A DNA stretch of 64,000 nucleotides from JBBRHQ01 sp963738305 (lineage in GTDB: Bacteria > Actinomycetota > Thermoleophilia > Solirubrobacterales > 70-9): assembly GCA_963738305.1 (NCBI GenBank), contig CAVTVU010000005.1, positions 62,001 to 126,000 on the forward strand, written 5' to 3'. Of the stretch, positions 16,193 through 27,598 are shown piece after piece (the first letter of the stretch is position 1; every line of letters starts with the position of its first letter). The translations under genes and the position numbers were made by a program. A model generated the notes under the pieces. The model was given only the letters and a program-made list of their open reading frames with translations. It had not been told where the DNA came from and searched no databases.

Positions 16193-18036
16193 GGCTGAGG
16201 AGCATCTGGACCGCTGCAGGACTGCTGGCCGCGATCGTCGCACTGGGCGTCGCGCTCGATCGCCCTGCCGGCGAGCGCCGAGGACTCGACCTCCGGGAGG
16301 CGGCGATGCATCCCAGAAGAAGGTCCTGAAGATCGGCTGGGCGCAGAACCCGAACACACTCAACCCCTTCGTCGGTCTCGACGAGGAGGAGTACACGATC
16401 TGGGCGATGAGCTGGGATCTGCTGGTCAACTTCAGCCCCAAGGACCTCTCGCCGGTCGCCCGGGATCGCGAAGAGCTGGAAGGTCTCCGACGGACGAGAA
16501 GACCGTCACCTTCAAGCTCGACCCCGACGCGAAGTGGTCCGACGGCAAGCCGGTCACCTCGGCCGACGTCAAGTACTCGCTCGAAGTGCTCGGCGACAAC
16601 GGCGTCCTGTTCACCAGCTACACCGACAACGTCACCTCGATCGAGACGCCGGATCCCGAGACGGTGGTGATCAAGACCAGCAAGCCCGACGCCCGGATCG
16701 TCGGCGGCCTCTTCATCTACATCCTTCCGAAGCACATCTGGGGCAAGGTCCCGGTGAAGGAGCTGACCGGCTCCTACCAGCCGGACCTGCCGCTGGTCGG
16801 CAGCGGCCCCTACACCGTCACCGAGTTCGAGCGCGGCGGATCCTGAAGATGGACGCCAACCCGAACTTGCGCGGGCCGAAGCCGAAGTTCGACGAGATCC
16901 AGTTCATCACCTACGGCAGCCAGGACGCGGTCGAGCGCGCCCTGCAGCTCGGGCGAGATCGACCTCGATCTCGAGGTCCAGGCCTCGACCTTCGACCAGC
17001 TCGGGGACAAGCCGAACATCGACACCTTGAGGGGCGCGTCGCCGGCCTATCACCCAGCTGGCGTTCAACCTCTGCTCGAAGAAGGACTGCCCCGACGCGC
17101 AGTTCAACCCGGCGGTCCAGGACCGCGCCGTTCGCCAGGCGATCGCCTACGCGGTGGACCGGGAGCGGATAAACGTGATCGCCGCCCGCAACACCTCGTT
17201 CGTCGCCCACGGGCTGCTGCCTCCTTCTACAAGTAGCTTCTACGAGGTGCCGGAGATGGACTACGACCCGCCCGACGTCGACAAGGCGAATCAGATCCTC
17301 GACGACGCCGGCTACACGCGCCACGGGGACGGGGTGCGCTCGAAGGACGGCAACGACCTCTCCTTCAACCTCTACGTTCGCTCCGAGTCGCCGTACAACA
17401 TCCAGGCGGCGAAGCTTGTCGCCGAGCAGGCGAAGGCGATCGGGGTCGATTTCAACGTCCAGGTGGTCAGCACCGACAAGCTGACCGAGTTGACGGTCGC
17501 GGACGGTCAGAACGGCAAGCCGGCGCCCGACTTCGACACCTTCATCTGGGGCTGGGGCGGGGACCCGTACGACCCGAACTTCCTGCTCGGCCTGCTGACC
17601 ACGGGGGAGATCGGCAACTCGTCGGATTCCTTCTTCTCGAACCCGAGTACGACCGGCTCTACGAGAAGCAGACGACGCAGTTCGACACCGCGGCGCGCAA
17701 GGAGACGATCCAGAAGATGATCGCGATCAGCCAGCGGGACCTGCCCTACCTGGTGCTGACGTACGACCCGAACCTGCAGGCCTACCGGACGGACCGGCTC
17801 AGCGGCGTCGAGCCGGAATGCCCGGCAGGACCAACCGGGGACATCATCTGTGACGCAGATCGGCTATGAGCCGCTGGCGTCGATCACCGCGACCAGTCGC
17901 CGGAGCACCAGCGACAGAGGCGGAGCAGCACCGGGATCGTGATCGCGGTCGATCGTCGTCGGTCGCCGGCGGCGTCGTCTTCTTCGTCGTCCGCTCGCGC
18001 CGGCGCCGCGGCGAGCCGCTGGAGCTGGAGGAATGA
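16189..18036 (+). CDS. Peptide ABC transporter substrate-binding protein (SBP family 5) with C-terminal membrane anchor; frameshifts
   Basis: DppA/OppA-type extracellular solute receptor. The signal peptide is MRLRSIWTAAGLLAAIVALGV. The body reads KVLKIGWAQNPNTLNPFVGLDEE, VTFKLDPDAKWSDGKPVTSADVKYSL, LVGSGPYTVTEFERG, DRAVRQAIAYAVDRERINVIA, FDTFIWGWGGDPYDPNFLL and ISQRDLPYLVLTYDPNLQAY across several frames. Unusually, the end is not a lipoprotein form: the C-terminus shows a hydrophobic stretch read as GIVIAV...GGVVFFVVRSRRR then GEPLELEE, a single membrane span with a basic stop-transfer, at about 17925-18036. The stop overlaps the permease ATG. Peptide type cannot be told. Confidence 0.83.
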
Positions 18037-19019
18037 GGCGCGGCGCTTGAGCGGTCGCTGGCTGGCGGGCAAGGCGACGGCGGCGCTGCTGACCTTCGTC
18101 TTCGTCATCGTCTTCAACTTCTTCCTCTTCCGGGTGATGGGGGACCCGACCACACAGCTCGTTCGCGCTGCCGCGGGGGACACACGAAGGAGATCGAGAA
18201 GCTGCGCGCCCAGTACGGCCTCGACAAGCCGCTGCTCGGCCAGTTCGCCGACTACGTCGGCGACACGCTGCGCCTCGACTTCGGGATCGAGTCAGACGAC
18301 CCGGCGCGACCGTGTGGGACGAGATCAAGGACGCACTGCCCTGGACCCTGCTGCTGGTCGGCACCGGAACCCTGCTGGCGACCCTGATCGGAGCCTGGAT
18401 GGGGGTGATCGCCGCGACCCGGCGCGGCAAACGCACCGATGACGGCCTGCTCAGCTTCAGCCTCTTCACCTACGCGGCGCCGGAGTACTGGATCGGGATC
18501 ATCCTGATCATCCTCTTCGCGGTCGAGATCCCGATCTTCCCGGCCGGGCAACAGGTGACCCCAGGGGCCGAGTTCTCGAGCTTCTTCGACAACGCCCTCG
18601 ACGTCGCCGACCACCTGGTGCTGCCGGCGACGGCGATGACCCTGATGCTGCTCGGCCAGTACTTCCTGATCATGCGCTCCTCGATGGTCGACGTGCTGAC
18701 CGAGGACTTCATCACCGTGAAGCGCGCCATCGGGCTGCCCTGGGAGCGGGTCGTCCGCCGCCACGCCGTGCCCAACGCGCTGTTGCCGCTGGTCACCCTC
18801 TCGGCGATTCAGTTCGGCGCCGTGGTGGGCGGGGCGATCACGATCGAGACGGTCTTCTCCTGGCCGGGCCTGGGATTGCTCAGCTTCGACGCGATCAACG
18901 ACAAGGACTTCCCGGTGCTCCAGGGGACTTTCCTGATCTTCTCGGCCGGCGTCATCCTGGCCAACCTCGCCGCCGACTGCCTCTACTTCTACCTGGACCC
19001 GAGGGTGCAGTCGAAGTGA
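18033..19019 (+). CDS. dppB: Peptide ABC transporter permease (DppB-like)
   Basis: First inner-membrane subunit of the peptide importer, about 325 residues and roughly six membrane spans. FVFVIVFNFFLFRVMGDP is the usual first helix, followed by YGLDKPLLGQFADYVGDTLRLDFG, and the EAA coupling loop is near AIGLPWERVVRRHAVPNALLPLVTL. FSWPGLGLLSFDAI and the ending YFYLDPRV are typical of the family. The first codons (ATG at 18033) hit a TGA after five codons, so a frameshift lies right at the start; others lie near 18185 and 18300. From 18312 to the stop the frame is clean. Overlaps its neighbours by 4 nt on both sides. Confidence 0.88.
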
Positions 19020-19920
19020 CCGAGGTGCAGGCACCCCCCGATCCGGGAACGCCGGTGGCCGCCCCCCGGGGCCGGCTGCGGACCGCAGCGTCCGCGATCT
19101 CTTCCTGCACACCTGGCGGGGGCGGATCGGACTCGGGGATCGTCGGGTTGTTCGTCCTGATGGCGATCTTCGGCAGCCTGATCGCACCCGACGACCCGAA
19201 CGCCTCGAGCCTCCAGGTGCTGAAGGGGATCAGCGCCGATCATCCGCTGGGGACCACCGAGTTCGGCTCCGACGTCCTCTCCCAGCTCCTGGTCGGGGCG
19301 CAGGTCTCGATCATCGTCGGCTTCTCGGCGGCGGTGATCTCGGCCGTGCTGGGGGCGGCGGTCGGCCTGGCCGGGCGGCTACTTCGGCGGCTGGACCGAC
19401 CGCATCCTCGATCCGCTCGAGAACTGGTTCCTGGTGATCCCGACCCTGCCGCTGATGATCGTCCTGGCTCGCCTGCTCAGTCCGTCTCTGGGGGTGCTGA
19501 TCGCCGTGATCGGCCTCACATCGTGGGCGGGAACGGGGCGGATCGTCCGTGCCCAGGTCCTGACCCTGCGCGAGCGCGCCTTCGTCGAGCGCGCCCGTGC
19601 CCTGGGGGCGGGCGACGGCTACATCATCCGCACCCACATCCTCCCCAACACCCTGCCGCTGATCTTCGCCAACACGGTGCTGATCGTCGCCGTTGCGATC
19701 CTCTCCGAGTCGGCGCTCGCCTTCCTCGGGCTCGGCGACCCGACCAGGATCTCCTGGGGGACGATGCTGGAGAACGCCTTCAACGCCGGGGCGCCCGAGC
19801 GCCGGCGCCTGGTGGTACGTGATCCCGCCGGGGCTCTGCATCACGGACGCTGGTGCTGGCGGTCTCGATCCTCGGCTACATGCTCGAGGAGCACGTCAAC
19901 CCCCGCCTGAGGGAGCACCG

Positions 19921-19924
<4 letters not shown>
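19016..19924 (+). CDS. dppC: Peptide ABC transporter permease (DppC-like); frameshifts
   Basis: Second permease of the importer, about 300 residues. Motifs: IVGLFVLMAIFGSLIAPDDPN, HPLGTTEFGSDVLSQLLVGAQVS (the family's H-x-L-G-T-D-x-x-G-R-D-v variant), YFGGWTDR split by a frameshift near 19380, LVIPTLPLMIVLARLL, and the EAA loop RARALGAGDGYIIRTHILPN. SALAFLGLGDPTRISWGTML and, after frameshifts near 19800 and 19850, WWYVIPPGL and LGYMLEEHVNPRLREHR close it. The conserved order binding protein-B-C-D-F and 4-nt overlaps fix its role. Confidence 0.87.
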
Positions 19925-20925
<1,001 letters not shown>

Positions 20926-20929
<4 letters not shown>

Positions 20930-21914
20930 GCGAGTCGCTGATGGAGGTCCGCGACCTGGCGGTCACCTTCAAGGTGCGAAGGGGCGTGACTCGGGCGGTC
21001 GACGGCGTCTCGCCTGGAGTGGCGGCCGGGGGAGATCTTCGGGGTCGTCGGCGAGTCGGGTTGCGGGAAGTCGACCCTGGCCCGCGCGCTGCTCGGCCTG
21101 CTCGAACCCGCCGCGGGCGAGCTGGCCCTCCACGGCGAGCGGATCGAGGGCAAGGCGGAGGTGGGCGAGCTGCGCAGGCGGGTGCAGATGATCTTCCAGG
21201 ACCCCTACCAGACGCTCAATCCGCGCCAGCGGGTGCGCTCGATCGTCGGCCGAGCCGCTGATCGTGCAGAGGGTGGACCGCGGCGAGCACGAGGAGCGCG
21301 TGCGGCGGGCACTGGAGGACGTCGGGCTCGATCCCGAGCGCTTCGCCGCACGCTACCCGCACCAGCTCTCCGGCGGGCAGCGCCAGCGGGTGGCGATCGC
21401 CGCCGCGCTGGTGCTCGAGCCCGAGGGGCTGATCTGCGACGAGCCGGTCTCGATGCTCGACGCCTCGGTGCGGACCCAGATCCTCACCGTCCTCGGCGAG
21501 CCTGCGGGAGCGGCGGGGGCTCTCGCTGCTGTTCATCACCCACGACCTCAGCCTCGCCTGGTCGCTCTGCGACCGCCTCGCGGTGATGTACCTGGGCCGG
21601 GTGGTCGAGCAGGGGAGCGCCGTCGACGTGATCGAGCGCCCCCGCCACCCCTACACCCAGGCGCTGGTCGACGCGATCCCGGTGCCGAGCGCCGGAGGAG
21701 GGGTAGGCGCGAGCTGCTCGGCGGCGAGCTGCCCGACGCCACCGACGTGCCGCGCGGCTGCCGGTTCCACCCCCGCTGCCCCCGGCGCTTCGAGCCCTGC
21801 GACCGGGTCGATCCGCCGCTGATCGCGACCGGCGGGCGCGGGCAGGTGGCGGCCTGCCTCCTGCACGACCCTAGTGCGGGCGTCGCCGAGGCCGTCGCAG
21901 GCGGCGATGGCTGA
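20926..21914 (+). CDS. dppF: Peptide ABC transporter ATP-binding protein (DppF/OppF-like); frameshifts
   Basis: Second ATPase of the importer. MEVRDLAVTFKVRRGVTRAVDGVS opens it; Walker A GESGCGKSTLARALLGLLEP; Q-loop MIFQDPYQTLNPRQRV; signature YPHQLSGGQRQRVAIAAAL; Walker B LICDEPVSMLDASVR; switch His in LLFITHDLSLAWSLC. It ends with the cysteine motif CRFHPRCPRRFEPC shared with DppD. Frameshifts near 21020, 21250, 21500 and 21700, mostly one extra base. Stop at 21914 overlaps the start of the P1 peptidase. Confidence 0.87.
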
Positions 21915-22872
21915 GCGCTGGCGGGAGATCGCCGGGCCGGTCGGGCGGCTCGCCCACCGGCTGGCGCAACGCGATCACCGACGTGCCCGGGGTTCGGGTC
22001 GGGCAGGCCCAGGCGGCGAGCGGCGAGCCGACCGGGGTCACCGTGGTCGCCCCGCCGTCGGTGCCGGCCCGGCCGGGACCGCGGTGCTCAACGGGATGGG
22101 CGAGCTGACCGGGAAGATCGAGATCGACGAGCGGGGGACGCTGCAGACGCCCGTCTATCTCTGCGGATCGCTCGCGGTCGGCGCCGTCCACCACGCCGCG
22201 ATGCTCGCCTCCGGGGGCGGGCCCGGGAGACATCGTCCTGCCGGTGGTCGGCGAGTGCGACGACAGCTGATGGCGCCGATTCGCGCGACGGTGGCGGCGG
22301 GGACGTCGAGCGGGCAATCGGGGCGCTGGGCGAGGGGGTTCCCGAGGGCACCGTCGGCGCCGGCACCGGGATGATGTGCTTCGAGTTCCCCGGCGGCATC
22401 GGCACCGCCTCGCGGGCGGTCGGCGAGCACCACGTCGGAGTGCTGCTGCTCTGCAATTTCGGCGACCGCGAGCGGCTCGACCTGCTGGGCACGAGTCTCG
22501 AGCCGACCGGGCACCGGAGCCCCGACCGCGGGTTCCTGCATCGCCGTCTGCGCCACCGACGCACCGCTCGCGGCGCACCAGCTGCGGCGCCTGGCGATGC
22601 GGCCGCTGCTCGGGCTCGCCCGGGCCGGCTCCTACGGCGGGGAGGGGTCGGGCGAGATCGGCCTCGCCTTCCTCGACCGGCGCCGCCCGGCGGGTTCGAC
22701 GGACGATCGGCTCAATCCGTACTTCGCCGCCGCCTGGGAGGCGTCCCAGGAGGCGGTCTACAACTGCCTGGTCGCCGGCCAGCCCGGCGAGCTTCGAGAA
22801 GGCGGAATGCAGGACGCCTTCCCGGTCGAGGAGGTCAGGCGCCTCGCCGCGGCCCGCGATGAGCGAGCCTGA
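21907..22872 (+). CDS. P1/S58 family aminopeptidase (DmpA/BapA-like); frameshifts
   Basis: N-terminal-nucleophile self-cleaving aminopeptidase. The family includes DmpA (D- and L-aminopeptidase) and BapA, which release N-terminal beta-amino acids. About 320 residues from ATG 21907: AITDVPGVRVGQAQ, TAVLNGMGELTGKIEIDERGTLQTPVYL, LASGGGP, then the hallmark GAGTGMMCFEFPGGIGTASRAV. The self-cleavage Ser lies in AGSCIAVCATDAPLAAHQL, followed by LLGLARAGSYGGEGSGEIGLAF. Frameshifts near 21965, 22060, 22235, 22310 and 22520. Being co-transcribed with a peptide importer and kdd/kce fits release of amino acids, perhaps beta-lysine, from imported peptides. Confidence 0.85.
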
Positions 22873-24162
22873 CCTCCGCGAGGAGGTCGTCGGGCTGGCC
22901 CGGGAGCTGATCCGCCTCGACACCTCCAATCCGCCCGGGAACGAGACCCCGGCGGCGGAGCTGCTGGCCGCCTACCTGGGCGACGCCGGGCTCGAGTGCG
23001 AGCTGATCGGGCCCGACCCCGCCCGCCTCAACCTGGTGGCGCGGATCGAGGGCTCCGGCGAGGGCCCCTCGCTGCTGCTGCTGGCGCACACCGACGTGGT
23101 CCCTGCCCCCGAGCGCCGGCTGGACCGTGCCGCCCGTTCGAGGGGGTGCTGCGCGACGGGAGGCTGATCGGGCGCGGTGCGACCGACATGAAGAACGAGC
23201 TGGCGGCGCGGGCAGTGGCGCTTGCCGCCTTCGCCCGCGGCGGCGGGCCGGCCGGCCGGCGATGTGGTGCTGATCGCCGAGGCCGACGAGGAGCGGAACA
23301 CCGCCGACGTCGGGATGTCCTGGCTGGTCCGGGAGCGCCCCGACCTGCGCTGCGACTTCGCCCTGAACGAGGGCGGAGGGACCCTGTTCGAGCTTGCCGG
23401 GGGCGGGCGGATCGTCACCGTCTCGGTCGGGGAGAAGCGGGTCACCTCGCTGCGGCTGCGCTTCCACGGGCGGGGTGGGCACGCCTCCGTGCCGGCTCGC
23501 GGCGAGAACCCGCTGCGCAACGCGGCGAGGGCCGTCGAGAGGCTGCTGGCTCACCGGGCGCCGGCGCGGCGTGATGCCGTCGGTCGCTGCACGCGCTGGA
23601 CTCCCTGGGCGCGCCGGCGGATCCGGACCGGCGGCCGCCTGGGCCGCCGCCCAGCACCCAGTCCTCGGGGCTCTGCTGCCGGCGATGATCAGGATGACGA
23701 TCACCCCGACGGGTCTTCGGACCATCGAGCCCAGCAACGTGATCCCGCCCTTCGCCGACGTGATCTGCGACTGCAGGGCGCTTCCGGGTGAGGGCGAGGA
23801 GGAGATCCGCGAGCAGGTGGAGCGGGCGCTCGGAGCGGCGACCGCGGGTACGAGCTCGAGCTGCTCGAGCCGCTGGCGGGGGGGACCGAGTCGCCGACCG
23901 ACACGGCGCTCTATGGGTCTGCGAGGAATACGTCGCCGAGCGGCTGCCCGGGCGCGGAGCTGTTCCCGGTTGTCACGCCCGGGTTCAGCGACTCCCACTG
24001 GGTGAGGAAGGAGCACGGCACCGTCGCCTACGGCTTCGCCCCGGTCTTCTCACACCGACCCGGCCGCCTACATGGACGCCGCCCACGCCGCCGACGAGGC
24101 GATCGAAATCGACGACCTGGTCGAGATGACCCGCTTCCACCTGCAGCGTCCGAGTCCTGGTG
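22859..24162 (+). CDS. M20 family metallopeptidase; frameshifts
   Basis: Zinc aminoacylase/carboxypeptidase of the M20 (ArgE/DapE/CPG2) family. Motifs: ELIRLDTSNPPGNETPAAELL, the metal His-Asp in LLLLAHTDVVP, GRLIGRGATDMKNELAARAVAL (second metal Asp), EADEERNTADVGMSWL (catalytic Glu pair), dimer-domain RFHGRGGHASVP and the late metal His in GFSDSHWVRKEH. About 430 residues. Frameshifts near 23120, 23260, 23580, 23850, 23920 and 24050; the exact stop (TGA about 24160) is inferred after one of them. Starts inside the end of the P1 peptidase gene. Likely last gene of the operon; a 49-bp inverted repeat follows. Confidence 0.82.
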
Positions 24163-24175
24163 AGCGGCCCCTCGG

Positions 24176-24224
24176 GCCGAACGTAAACTTAGGGCTCCAA
24201 TGGTCACGGAAGCTTGCGTTCGGC
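24176..24224. repeat. 49-bp inverted-end intergenic repeat, copy 2
   Basis: GCCGAACGTAA ... TTGCGTTCGGC (one mismatch between the 11-bp arms) around a 27-bp core containing TAGGGCTCCAATGGTCACGG. It fills the gap between the convergent M20 and response-regulator genes, as expected for a shared terminator-like element. Its core is nearly identical to that of the copy at 40535. Confidence 0.8.
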
Positions 24225-24233
24225 GAGGTGGCG

Positions 24234-24899
24234 TCACTCGATCAGGCGGCGCTCGGCGGCCCAGCGGCTCAGCTCGTGGCGGGTCGAGAGCTGCAGCTTT
24301 CGCAGCACGGCGCTGACGTGGGCCTCGACGGTCCTCGGCGAGATCTCGCAGCTGCAGCGCGATCTCCTTGTAGAGGTAGCCGCGGGCGATCAGGCGCAGG
24401 ACCTCGCGCTCGCGCGCGGTCAGCTGGTCGAGCTCCGGGTCGACCTCGGCCGCCGGGATCTCGCCATGGAAGGCGTCGAGGACGAATCCCGCGAGCCGCG
24501 GCGAGAAGACCGCGTCGCCGTCGCGGACCCGGCGGATCGCGGCCGCGAGCTCCTCGCCCGGAGATCGACTTGGTGACGTAGCCGCGGGCGCCGGCGCGGA
24601 TCACCGCGATCACGTCCTCGGCGGCGTCGGAGACCGAGAGCGCCAGGAAGCGCTGCGCCGGGCCGCTCCCGGCGACCCGGCGGATCACCTCGGCGCCGCC
24701 GCCGTCCGGCATGTGAACGTCGAGGAGGACCACGTCGGGCTCCTCGGCAAGTGATCGCCGCGACCGCCTCCGACACGCTCCCCGCCTCGGCGCGGACCTC
24801 GACCATGCCCTCGAGCTCGGCTCGGACTCCGGCGCGGAAGAGGGCGTGGTCGTCGACGAGGACGACGCTGGGCAGCCGGCGCTCATCGCGGCCCCGCAC
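24234..24899 (-). CDS. NarL/FixJ-family response regulator; frameshifts
   Basis: About 220 residues. Receiver domain: VVLVDDHALFRAGVRAEL (acid pocket), phospho-acceptor Asp in DVVLLDVHMPDG, conserved Thr/Ser-Lys region near ALSVSDAAEDV and YVTKSISG. C-terminal LuxR-type helix-turn-helix: LTAREREVLRLIARGYLYKEIA then SPRTVEAHVSAVLRKL, ending RRLIE. Frameshifts near 24345, 24560 and 24755. It overlaps the end of the histidine-kinase gene and completes a three-gene set with the LiaF-like protein, so it probably controls a cell-envelope stress response. Confidence 0.87.
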
Positions 24900-26188
24900 C
24901 CTCGGCCGCCCCGGCGCGGGCGATCTCGAGCACGACCTCGGTGCCGCCGCTCGGCGGGGGAGCGGATCTCGGCGCCCCCGCCCGCCCGCTCATCCTTCCG
25001 AGGATCGACTCCCGCACACCGCGGCGGTCGGCCGGGACCGCGGCGGGGTCGAACCCGGGCCCCCGGTCGCGGACGTAGGCCTCGATCGAGCCGGCGCCAA
25101 CCTCGGCGAAGAGGCGGATCGGCTCGGGCCCGTGAGCATGGCGGGCGGCGTTCAGCAGCGCCTCGCGGGCGGCTGCGATCACCGCCTCGGCCGCGCTCCT
25201 CGAGGTCGCAGTCGCCGACGATTACCGTCTCTACGGCGACCCGGTGGTCGTCCTCGATCTCCTCGGCCGCGGAGCGAAGCGCCGCGGCGAAGCTGCCGCG
25301 TCGCCTCGCCGTCCCTGCCTCCGGCCAGCCAGCTGCGAAGCTCGCGCTCCTGGCGGCGGGCCAGGGCGGCGACCTCGCGCGGGTCGTCGGCGCGCTTCTG
25401 CATCAGGGCCAGCGTCTGAAGCACCGAGTCGTGCAGGTGGGCGGCCAGCTCCGCCCTCTCCTGGGAGCGGATCCGCTCGGCCCTCTCCGCCGCGAGGTTG
25501 CGCCCGAGCCGCCAGAGGAACGGAGCCAGGATCAGGCCCAGGGCGACGACGACCACCACCGCGGTCAGCGGCGGCATCGCGAATCCCGCCGAGGATGTCG
25601 TTCGAGGAGAGGAAGAGCAGGGCGGCGCCGATCACGAGCAGCACCCCGAAGACGCCGCGGTAGAGGTCGGCGAGGCCGCGATGCCGGCGTCGGCCGCGCC
25701 GGACCGCCTCGGCCCCGGCCTCGGCCCGGTCGGGTGGCGGGCCGCGGCCCAGGCCGGCGAATCGGGCGTGCGTCGCGGGCTCGGCCCCGCGCGAGCGGCG
25801 CCAGAGCAGGCGGCGCCGAAGGCGGCCAGCACCAGCGGCCAGGACCAGCGCGTCGCTCCACCAGATCCCGAGCTCGCGGAAGGCGAGCAGGGCGGAGAGG
25901 GTCAGCAGGCCGACTCCCGCGGCGACCCTCCAGCCGCCGCCCGACCTCGGAGCGCAGGCCGAGCCGCCGCAGCGGCGCCTCCCCTTCGCCCTCGGCCGGG
26001 ATCGAGGCCCAGGCGACGAGGTAGGCGAGCAGCGCCAGCCCGCCGCTGGCGATCGCGATCACGACGAAGCCGACCCGCAGCAGGAGGTGTCGATGCCGGT
26101 CCGCGCCCCGACCCCGCGATCACTCCGCCGAGCGACACCGGCGCCGGTGTCGCGGCGAAGCGGCGCCTGCGTCGGCGACCGCGCTCAC
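24883..26188 (-). CDS. PspC-domain sensor histidine kinase (DesK/LiaS type); frameshifts
   Basis: Membrane sensor kinase, about 430 residues. The N-terminus is a PspC-like segment (SLGGVIAG..., LLRVGFVVIAIASGGLALLAYLVAWASIP), followed by three or four more hydrophobic stretches (VLLVIGAALLFLSSNDILGG, AVVVVVALGLILAPFLWRL). The HisKA_3 box is ERAELAAHLHDSVLQTLALMQKR with the phospho-His; the ATPase domain shows AAREALLNAARHA (N box), DRGPGFDP (G1) and GGTEVVLEI. Frameshifts near 25200, 25305, 25575, 25670, 25840, 25940 and 26090. GTG 26188 overlaps the TGA of the LiaF-like gene. Confidence 0.83.
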
Positions 26189-27392
26189 CGGCTCAGTCGA
26201 TGGCGCTCCGCGTCGCGATCGAGCCCCGAGACCAGCAGGATGAGACCGGCCGCGCCGGTCAGCGCGACCGCCATCCAGCCGAGGGAGAGATCGAGCGCGC
26301 CGGAGGCGTCGAGCAGCACCAGCGCGCCGAGGGCGGCGATCACCGCCCCCGACGCCGAGCGAGACCGGGTCGAGCCTCACACCGCTCGCGCACGCCCTCG
26401 CCTCCGCGGCGCGCTGCGGCGCGGTGTCCTCGTGGAGGGGTCCGGGCCCGTAGCCGGCGTTCTCGATGCTCGCGGTGTCGCTGTTGATCACCCGCAGCTG
26501 GCCGATCTGGACGTTGGCGTCGATCTCGAGCCGCGGGGTCGAGCGGGCGCCCGCCGCGGCGCCATGGTCGACGTCGAGCCCGTCGTTCATCTCACCGGCG
26601 ACCTCGCTCTCCCCGGCGCCCATGTGGGTCGGGCCGGAGACGCAGACCGCCGAGGGCACGTAGACGTTCGCCTGGCCGGCCCCGAGCTCGACCTTCAGAG
26701 CTGGACCACGCGGCGCTTGCCCCACTCGAGGTCGCGCAGGTCGACGTCGAGGCGGCCGATGCCGAGGCGGTAGCCGTCGGCGGGGATCGCCCGGACGGAG
26801 AGCGGGCGGTACTCGCGGTCGCCGATGCCGCCGCGGAAGTCGAGGTCGGAGGCGGCGGCGACGCCGGCGCCGAGCGCCAGCGCCATCGCCGGCGCGATCA
26901 GCCATCGCGCGCCGCCCCGCAGCGCGGCCAGCCCGAGCAGGGCCCCGACCGCGATCACGACGATCGCGACCGGGACGCCCCAGCCGAGCGCGACCGCGAA
27001 CGCCGCCCCGCCGGCGAGGGCGAACAGCCCCGCCAGAGCGAGCGCGGCGAGCGCGACCATTCCTGCGCCCCGCCAGAAGCCGAGCGAACGCAGGCGCCCG
27101 CCCAGCCGCTGGGCGCGGTCGGGCTCTCCGTCGGTGGGGACGAAGACCGCCAGCAGCAGGTAGGCCAGGATGCCGATCCCGCCGAACAGGACCGAGATCC
27201 CGAAGCCGATCCTGAAGATGATCGGATCGACTCCGAAGTAGCGGCCGAGCCCGCCGGCGACGCCGAGGATGACGCGGTCGCGAGGAGGAGCGCAGCAGGC
27301 GTCGGGGCGATCCGCTCCGGTGGCGGGGTCGGCTTGCCCGGATCGGGGCGCTCGCCCTCGGGCCGGTCGATGGTGGGAGTTTCGTCGTTCAT
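26185..27392 (-). CDS. PspC/LiaF-like membrane protein; frameshifts
   Basis: About 400 residues from ATG 27392, which follows a strong ribosome site (AAGGAGG, about 27401-27407). After an acidic, proline-rich N-terminus (DRPEGERPDPGKP) comes a PspC domain (VILGVAGGLGRYFGVDPIIFRIGF across a frame change near 27285), then hydrophobic segments (LALAGLFALAGGAAFAVALG, VAIVVIAVGALLGLAAL). The C-terminal part is beta-rich like LiaF (GRLDVDLRDLEWGKR, VELGAGQANVYVPSAVCV), and a last pair of membrane spans precedes the stop at 26185. LiaF-type proteins restrain their cognate kinase in the absence of envelope stress; gene order PspC/LiaF-kinase-regulator supports this. Confidence 0.78.
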
Positions 27393-27598
27393 CGGAGATG
27401 CCTCCTTGTGGATCATCGTGGCTTGCATCTCCAGGGTCCCAGCGGCCTGCGGTCCCGTCTATTCGGGATTTCCCCTACGGATCCCCAGATTTCCCTGGCT
27501 GGAGATCCGTATTGACCCGCACCGATCCGGTGGTGGAGCACCGATGCGGCGCCGCCGGGCGGAGCCTAGGGTGGGCTCACCCGAGCAAGGAGAAGGCA

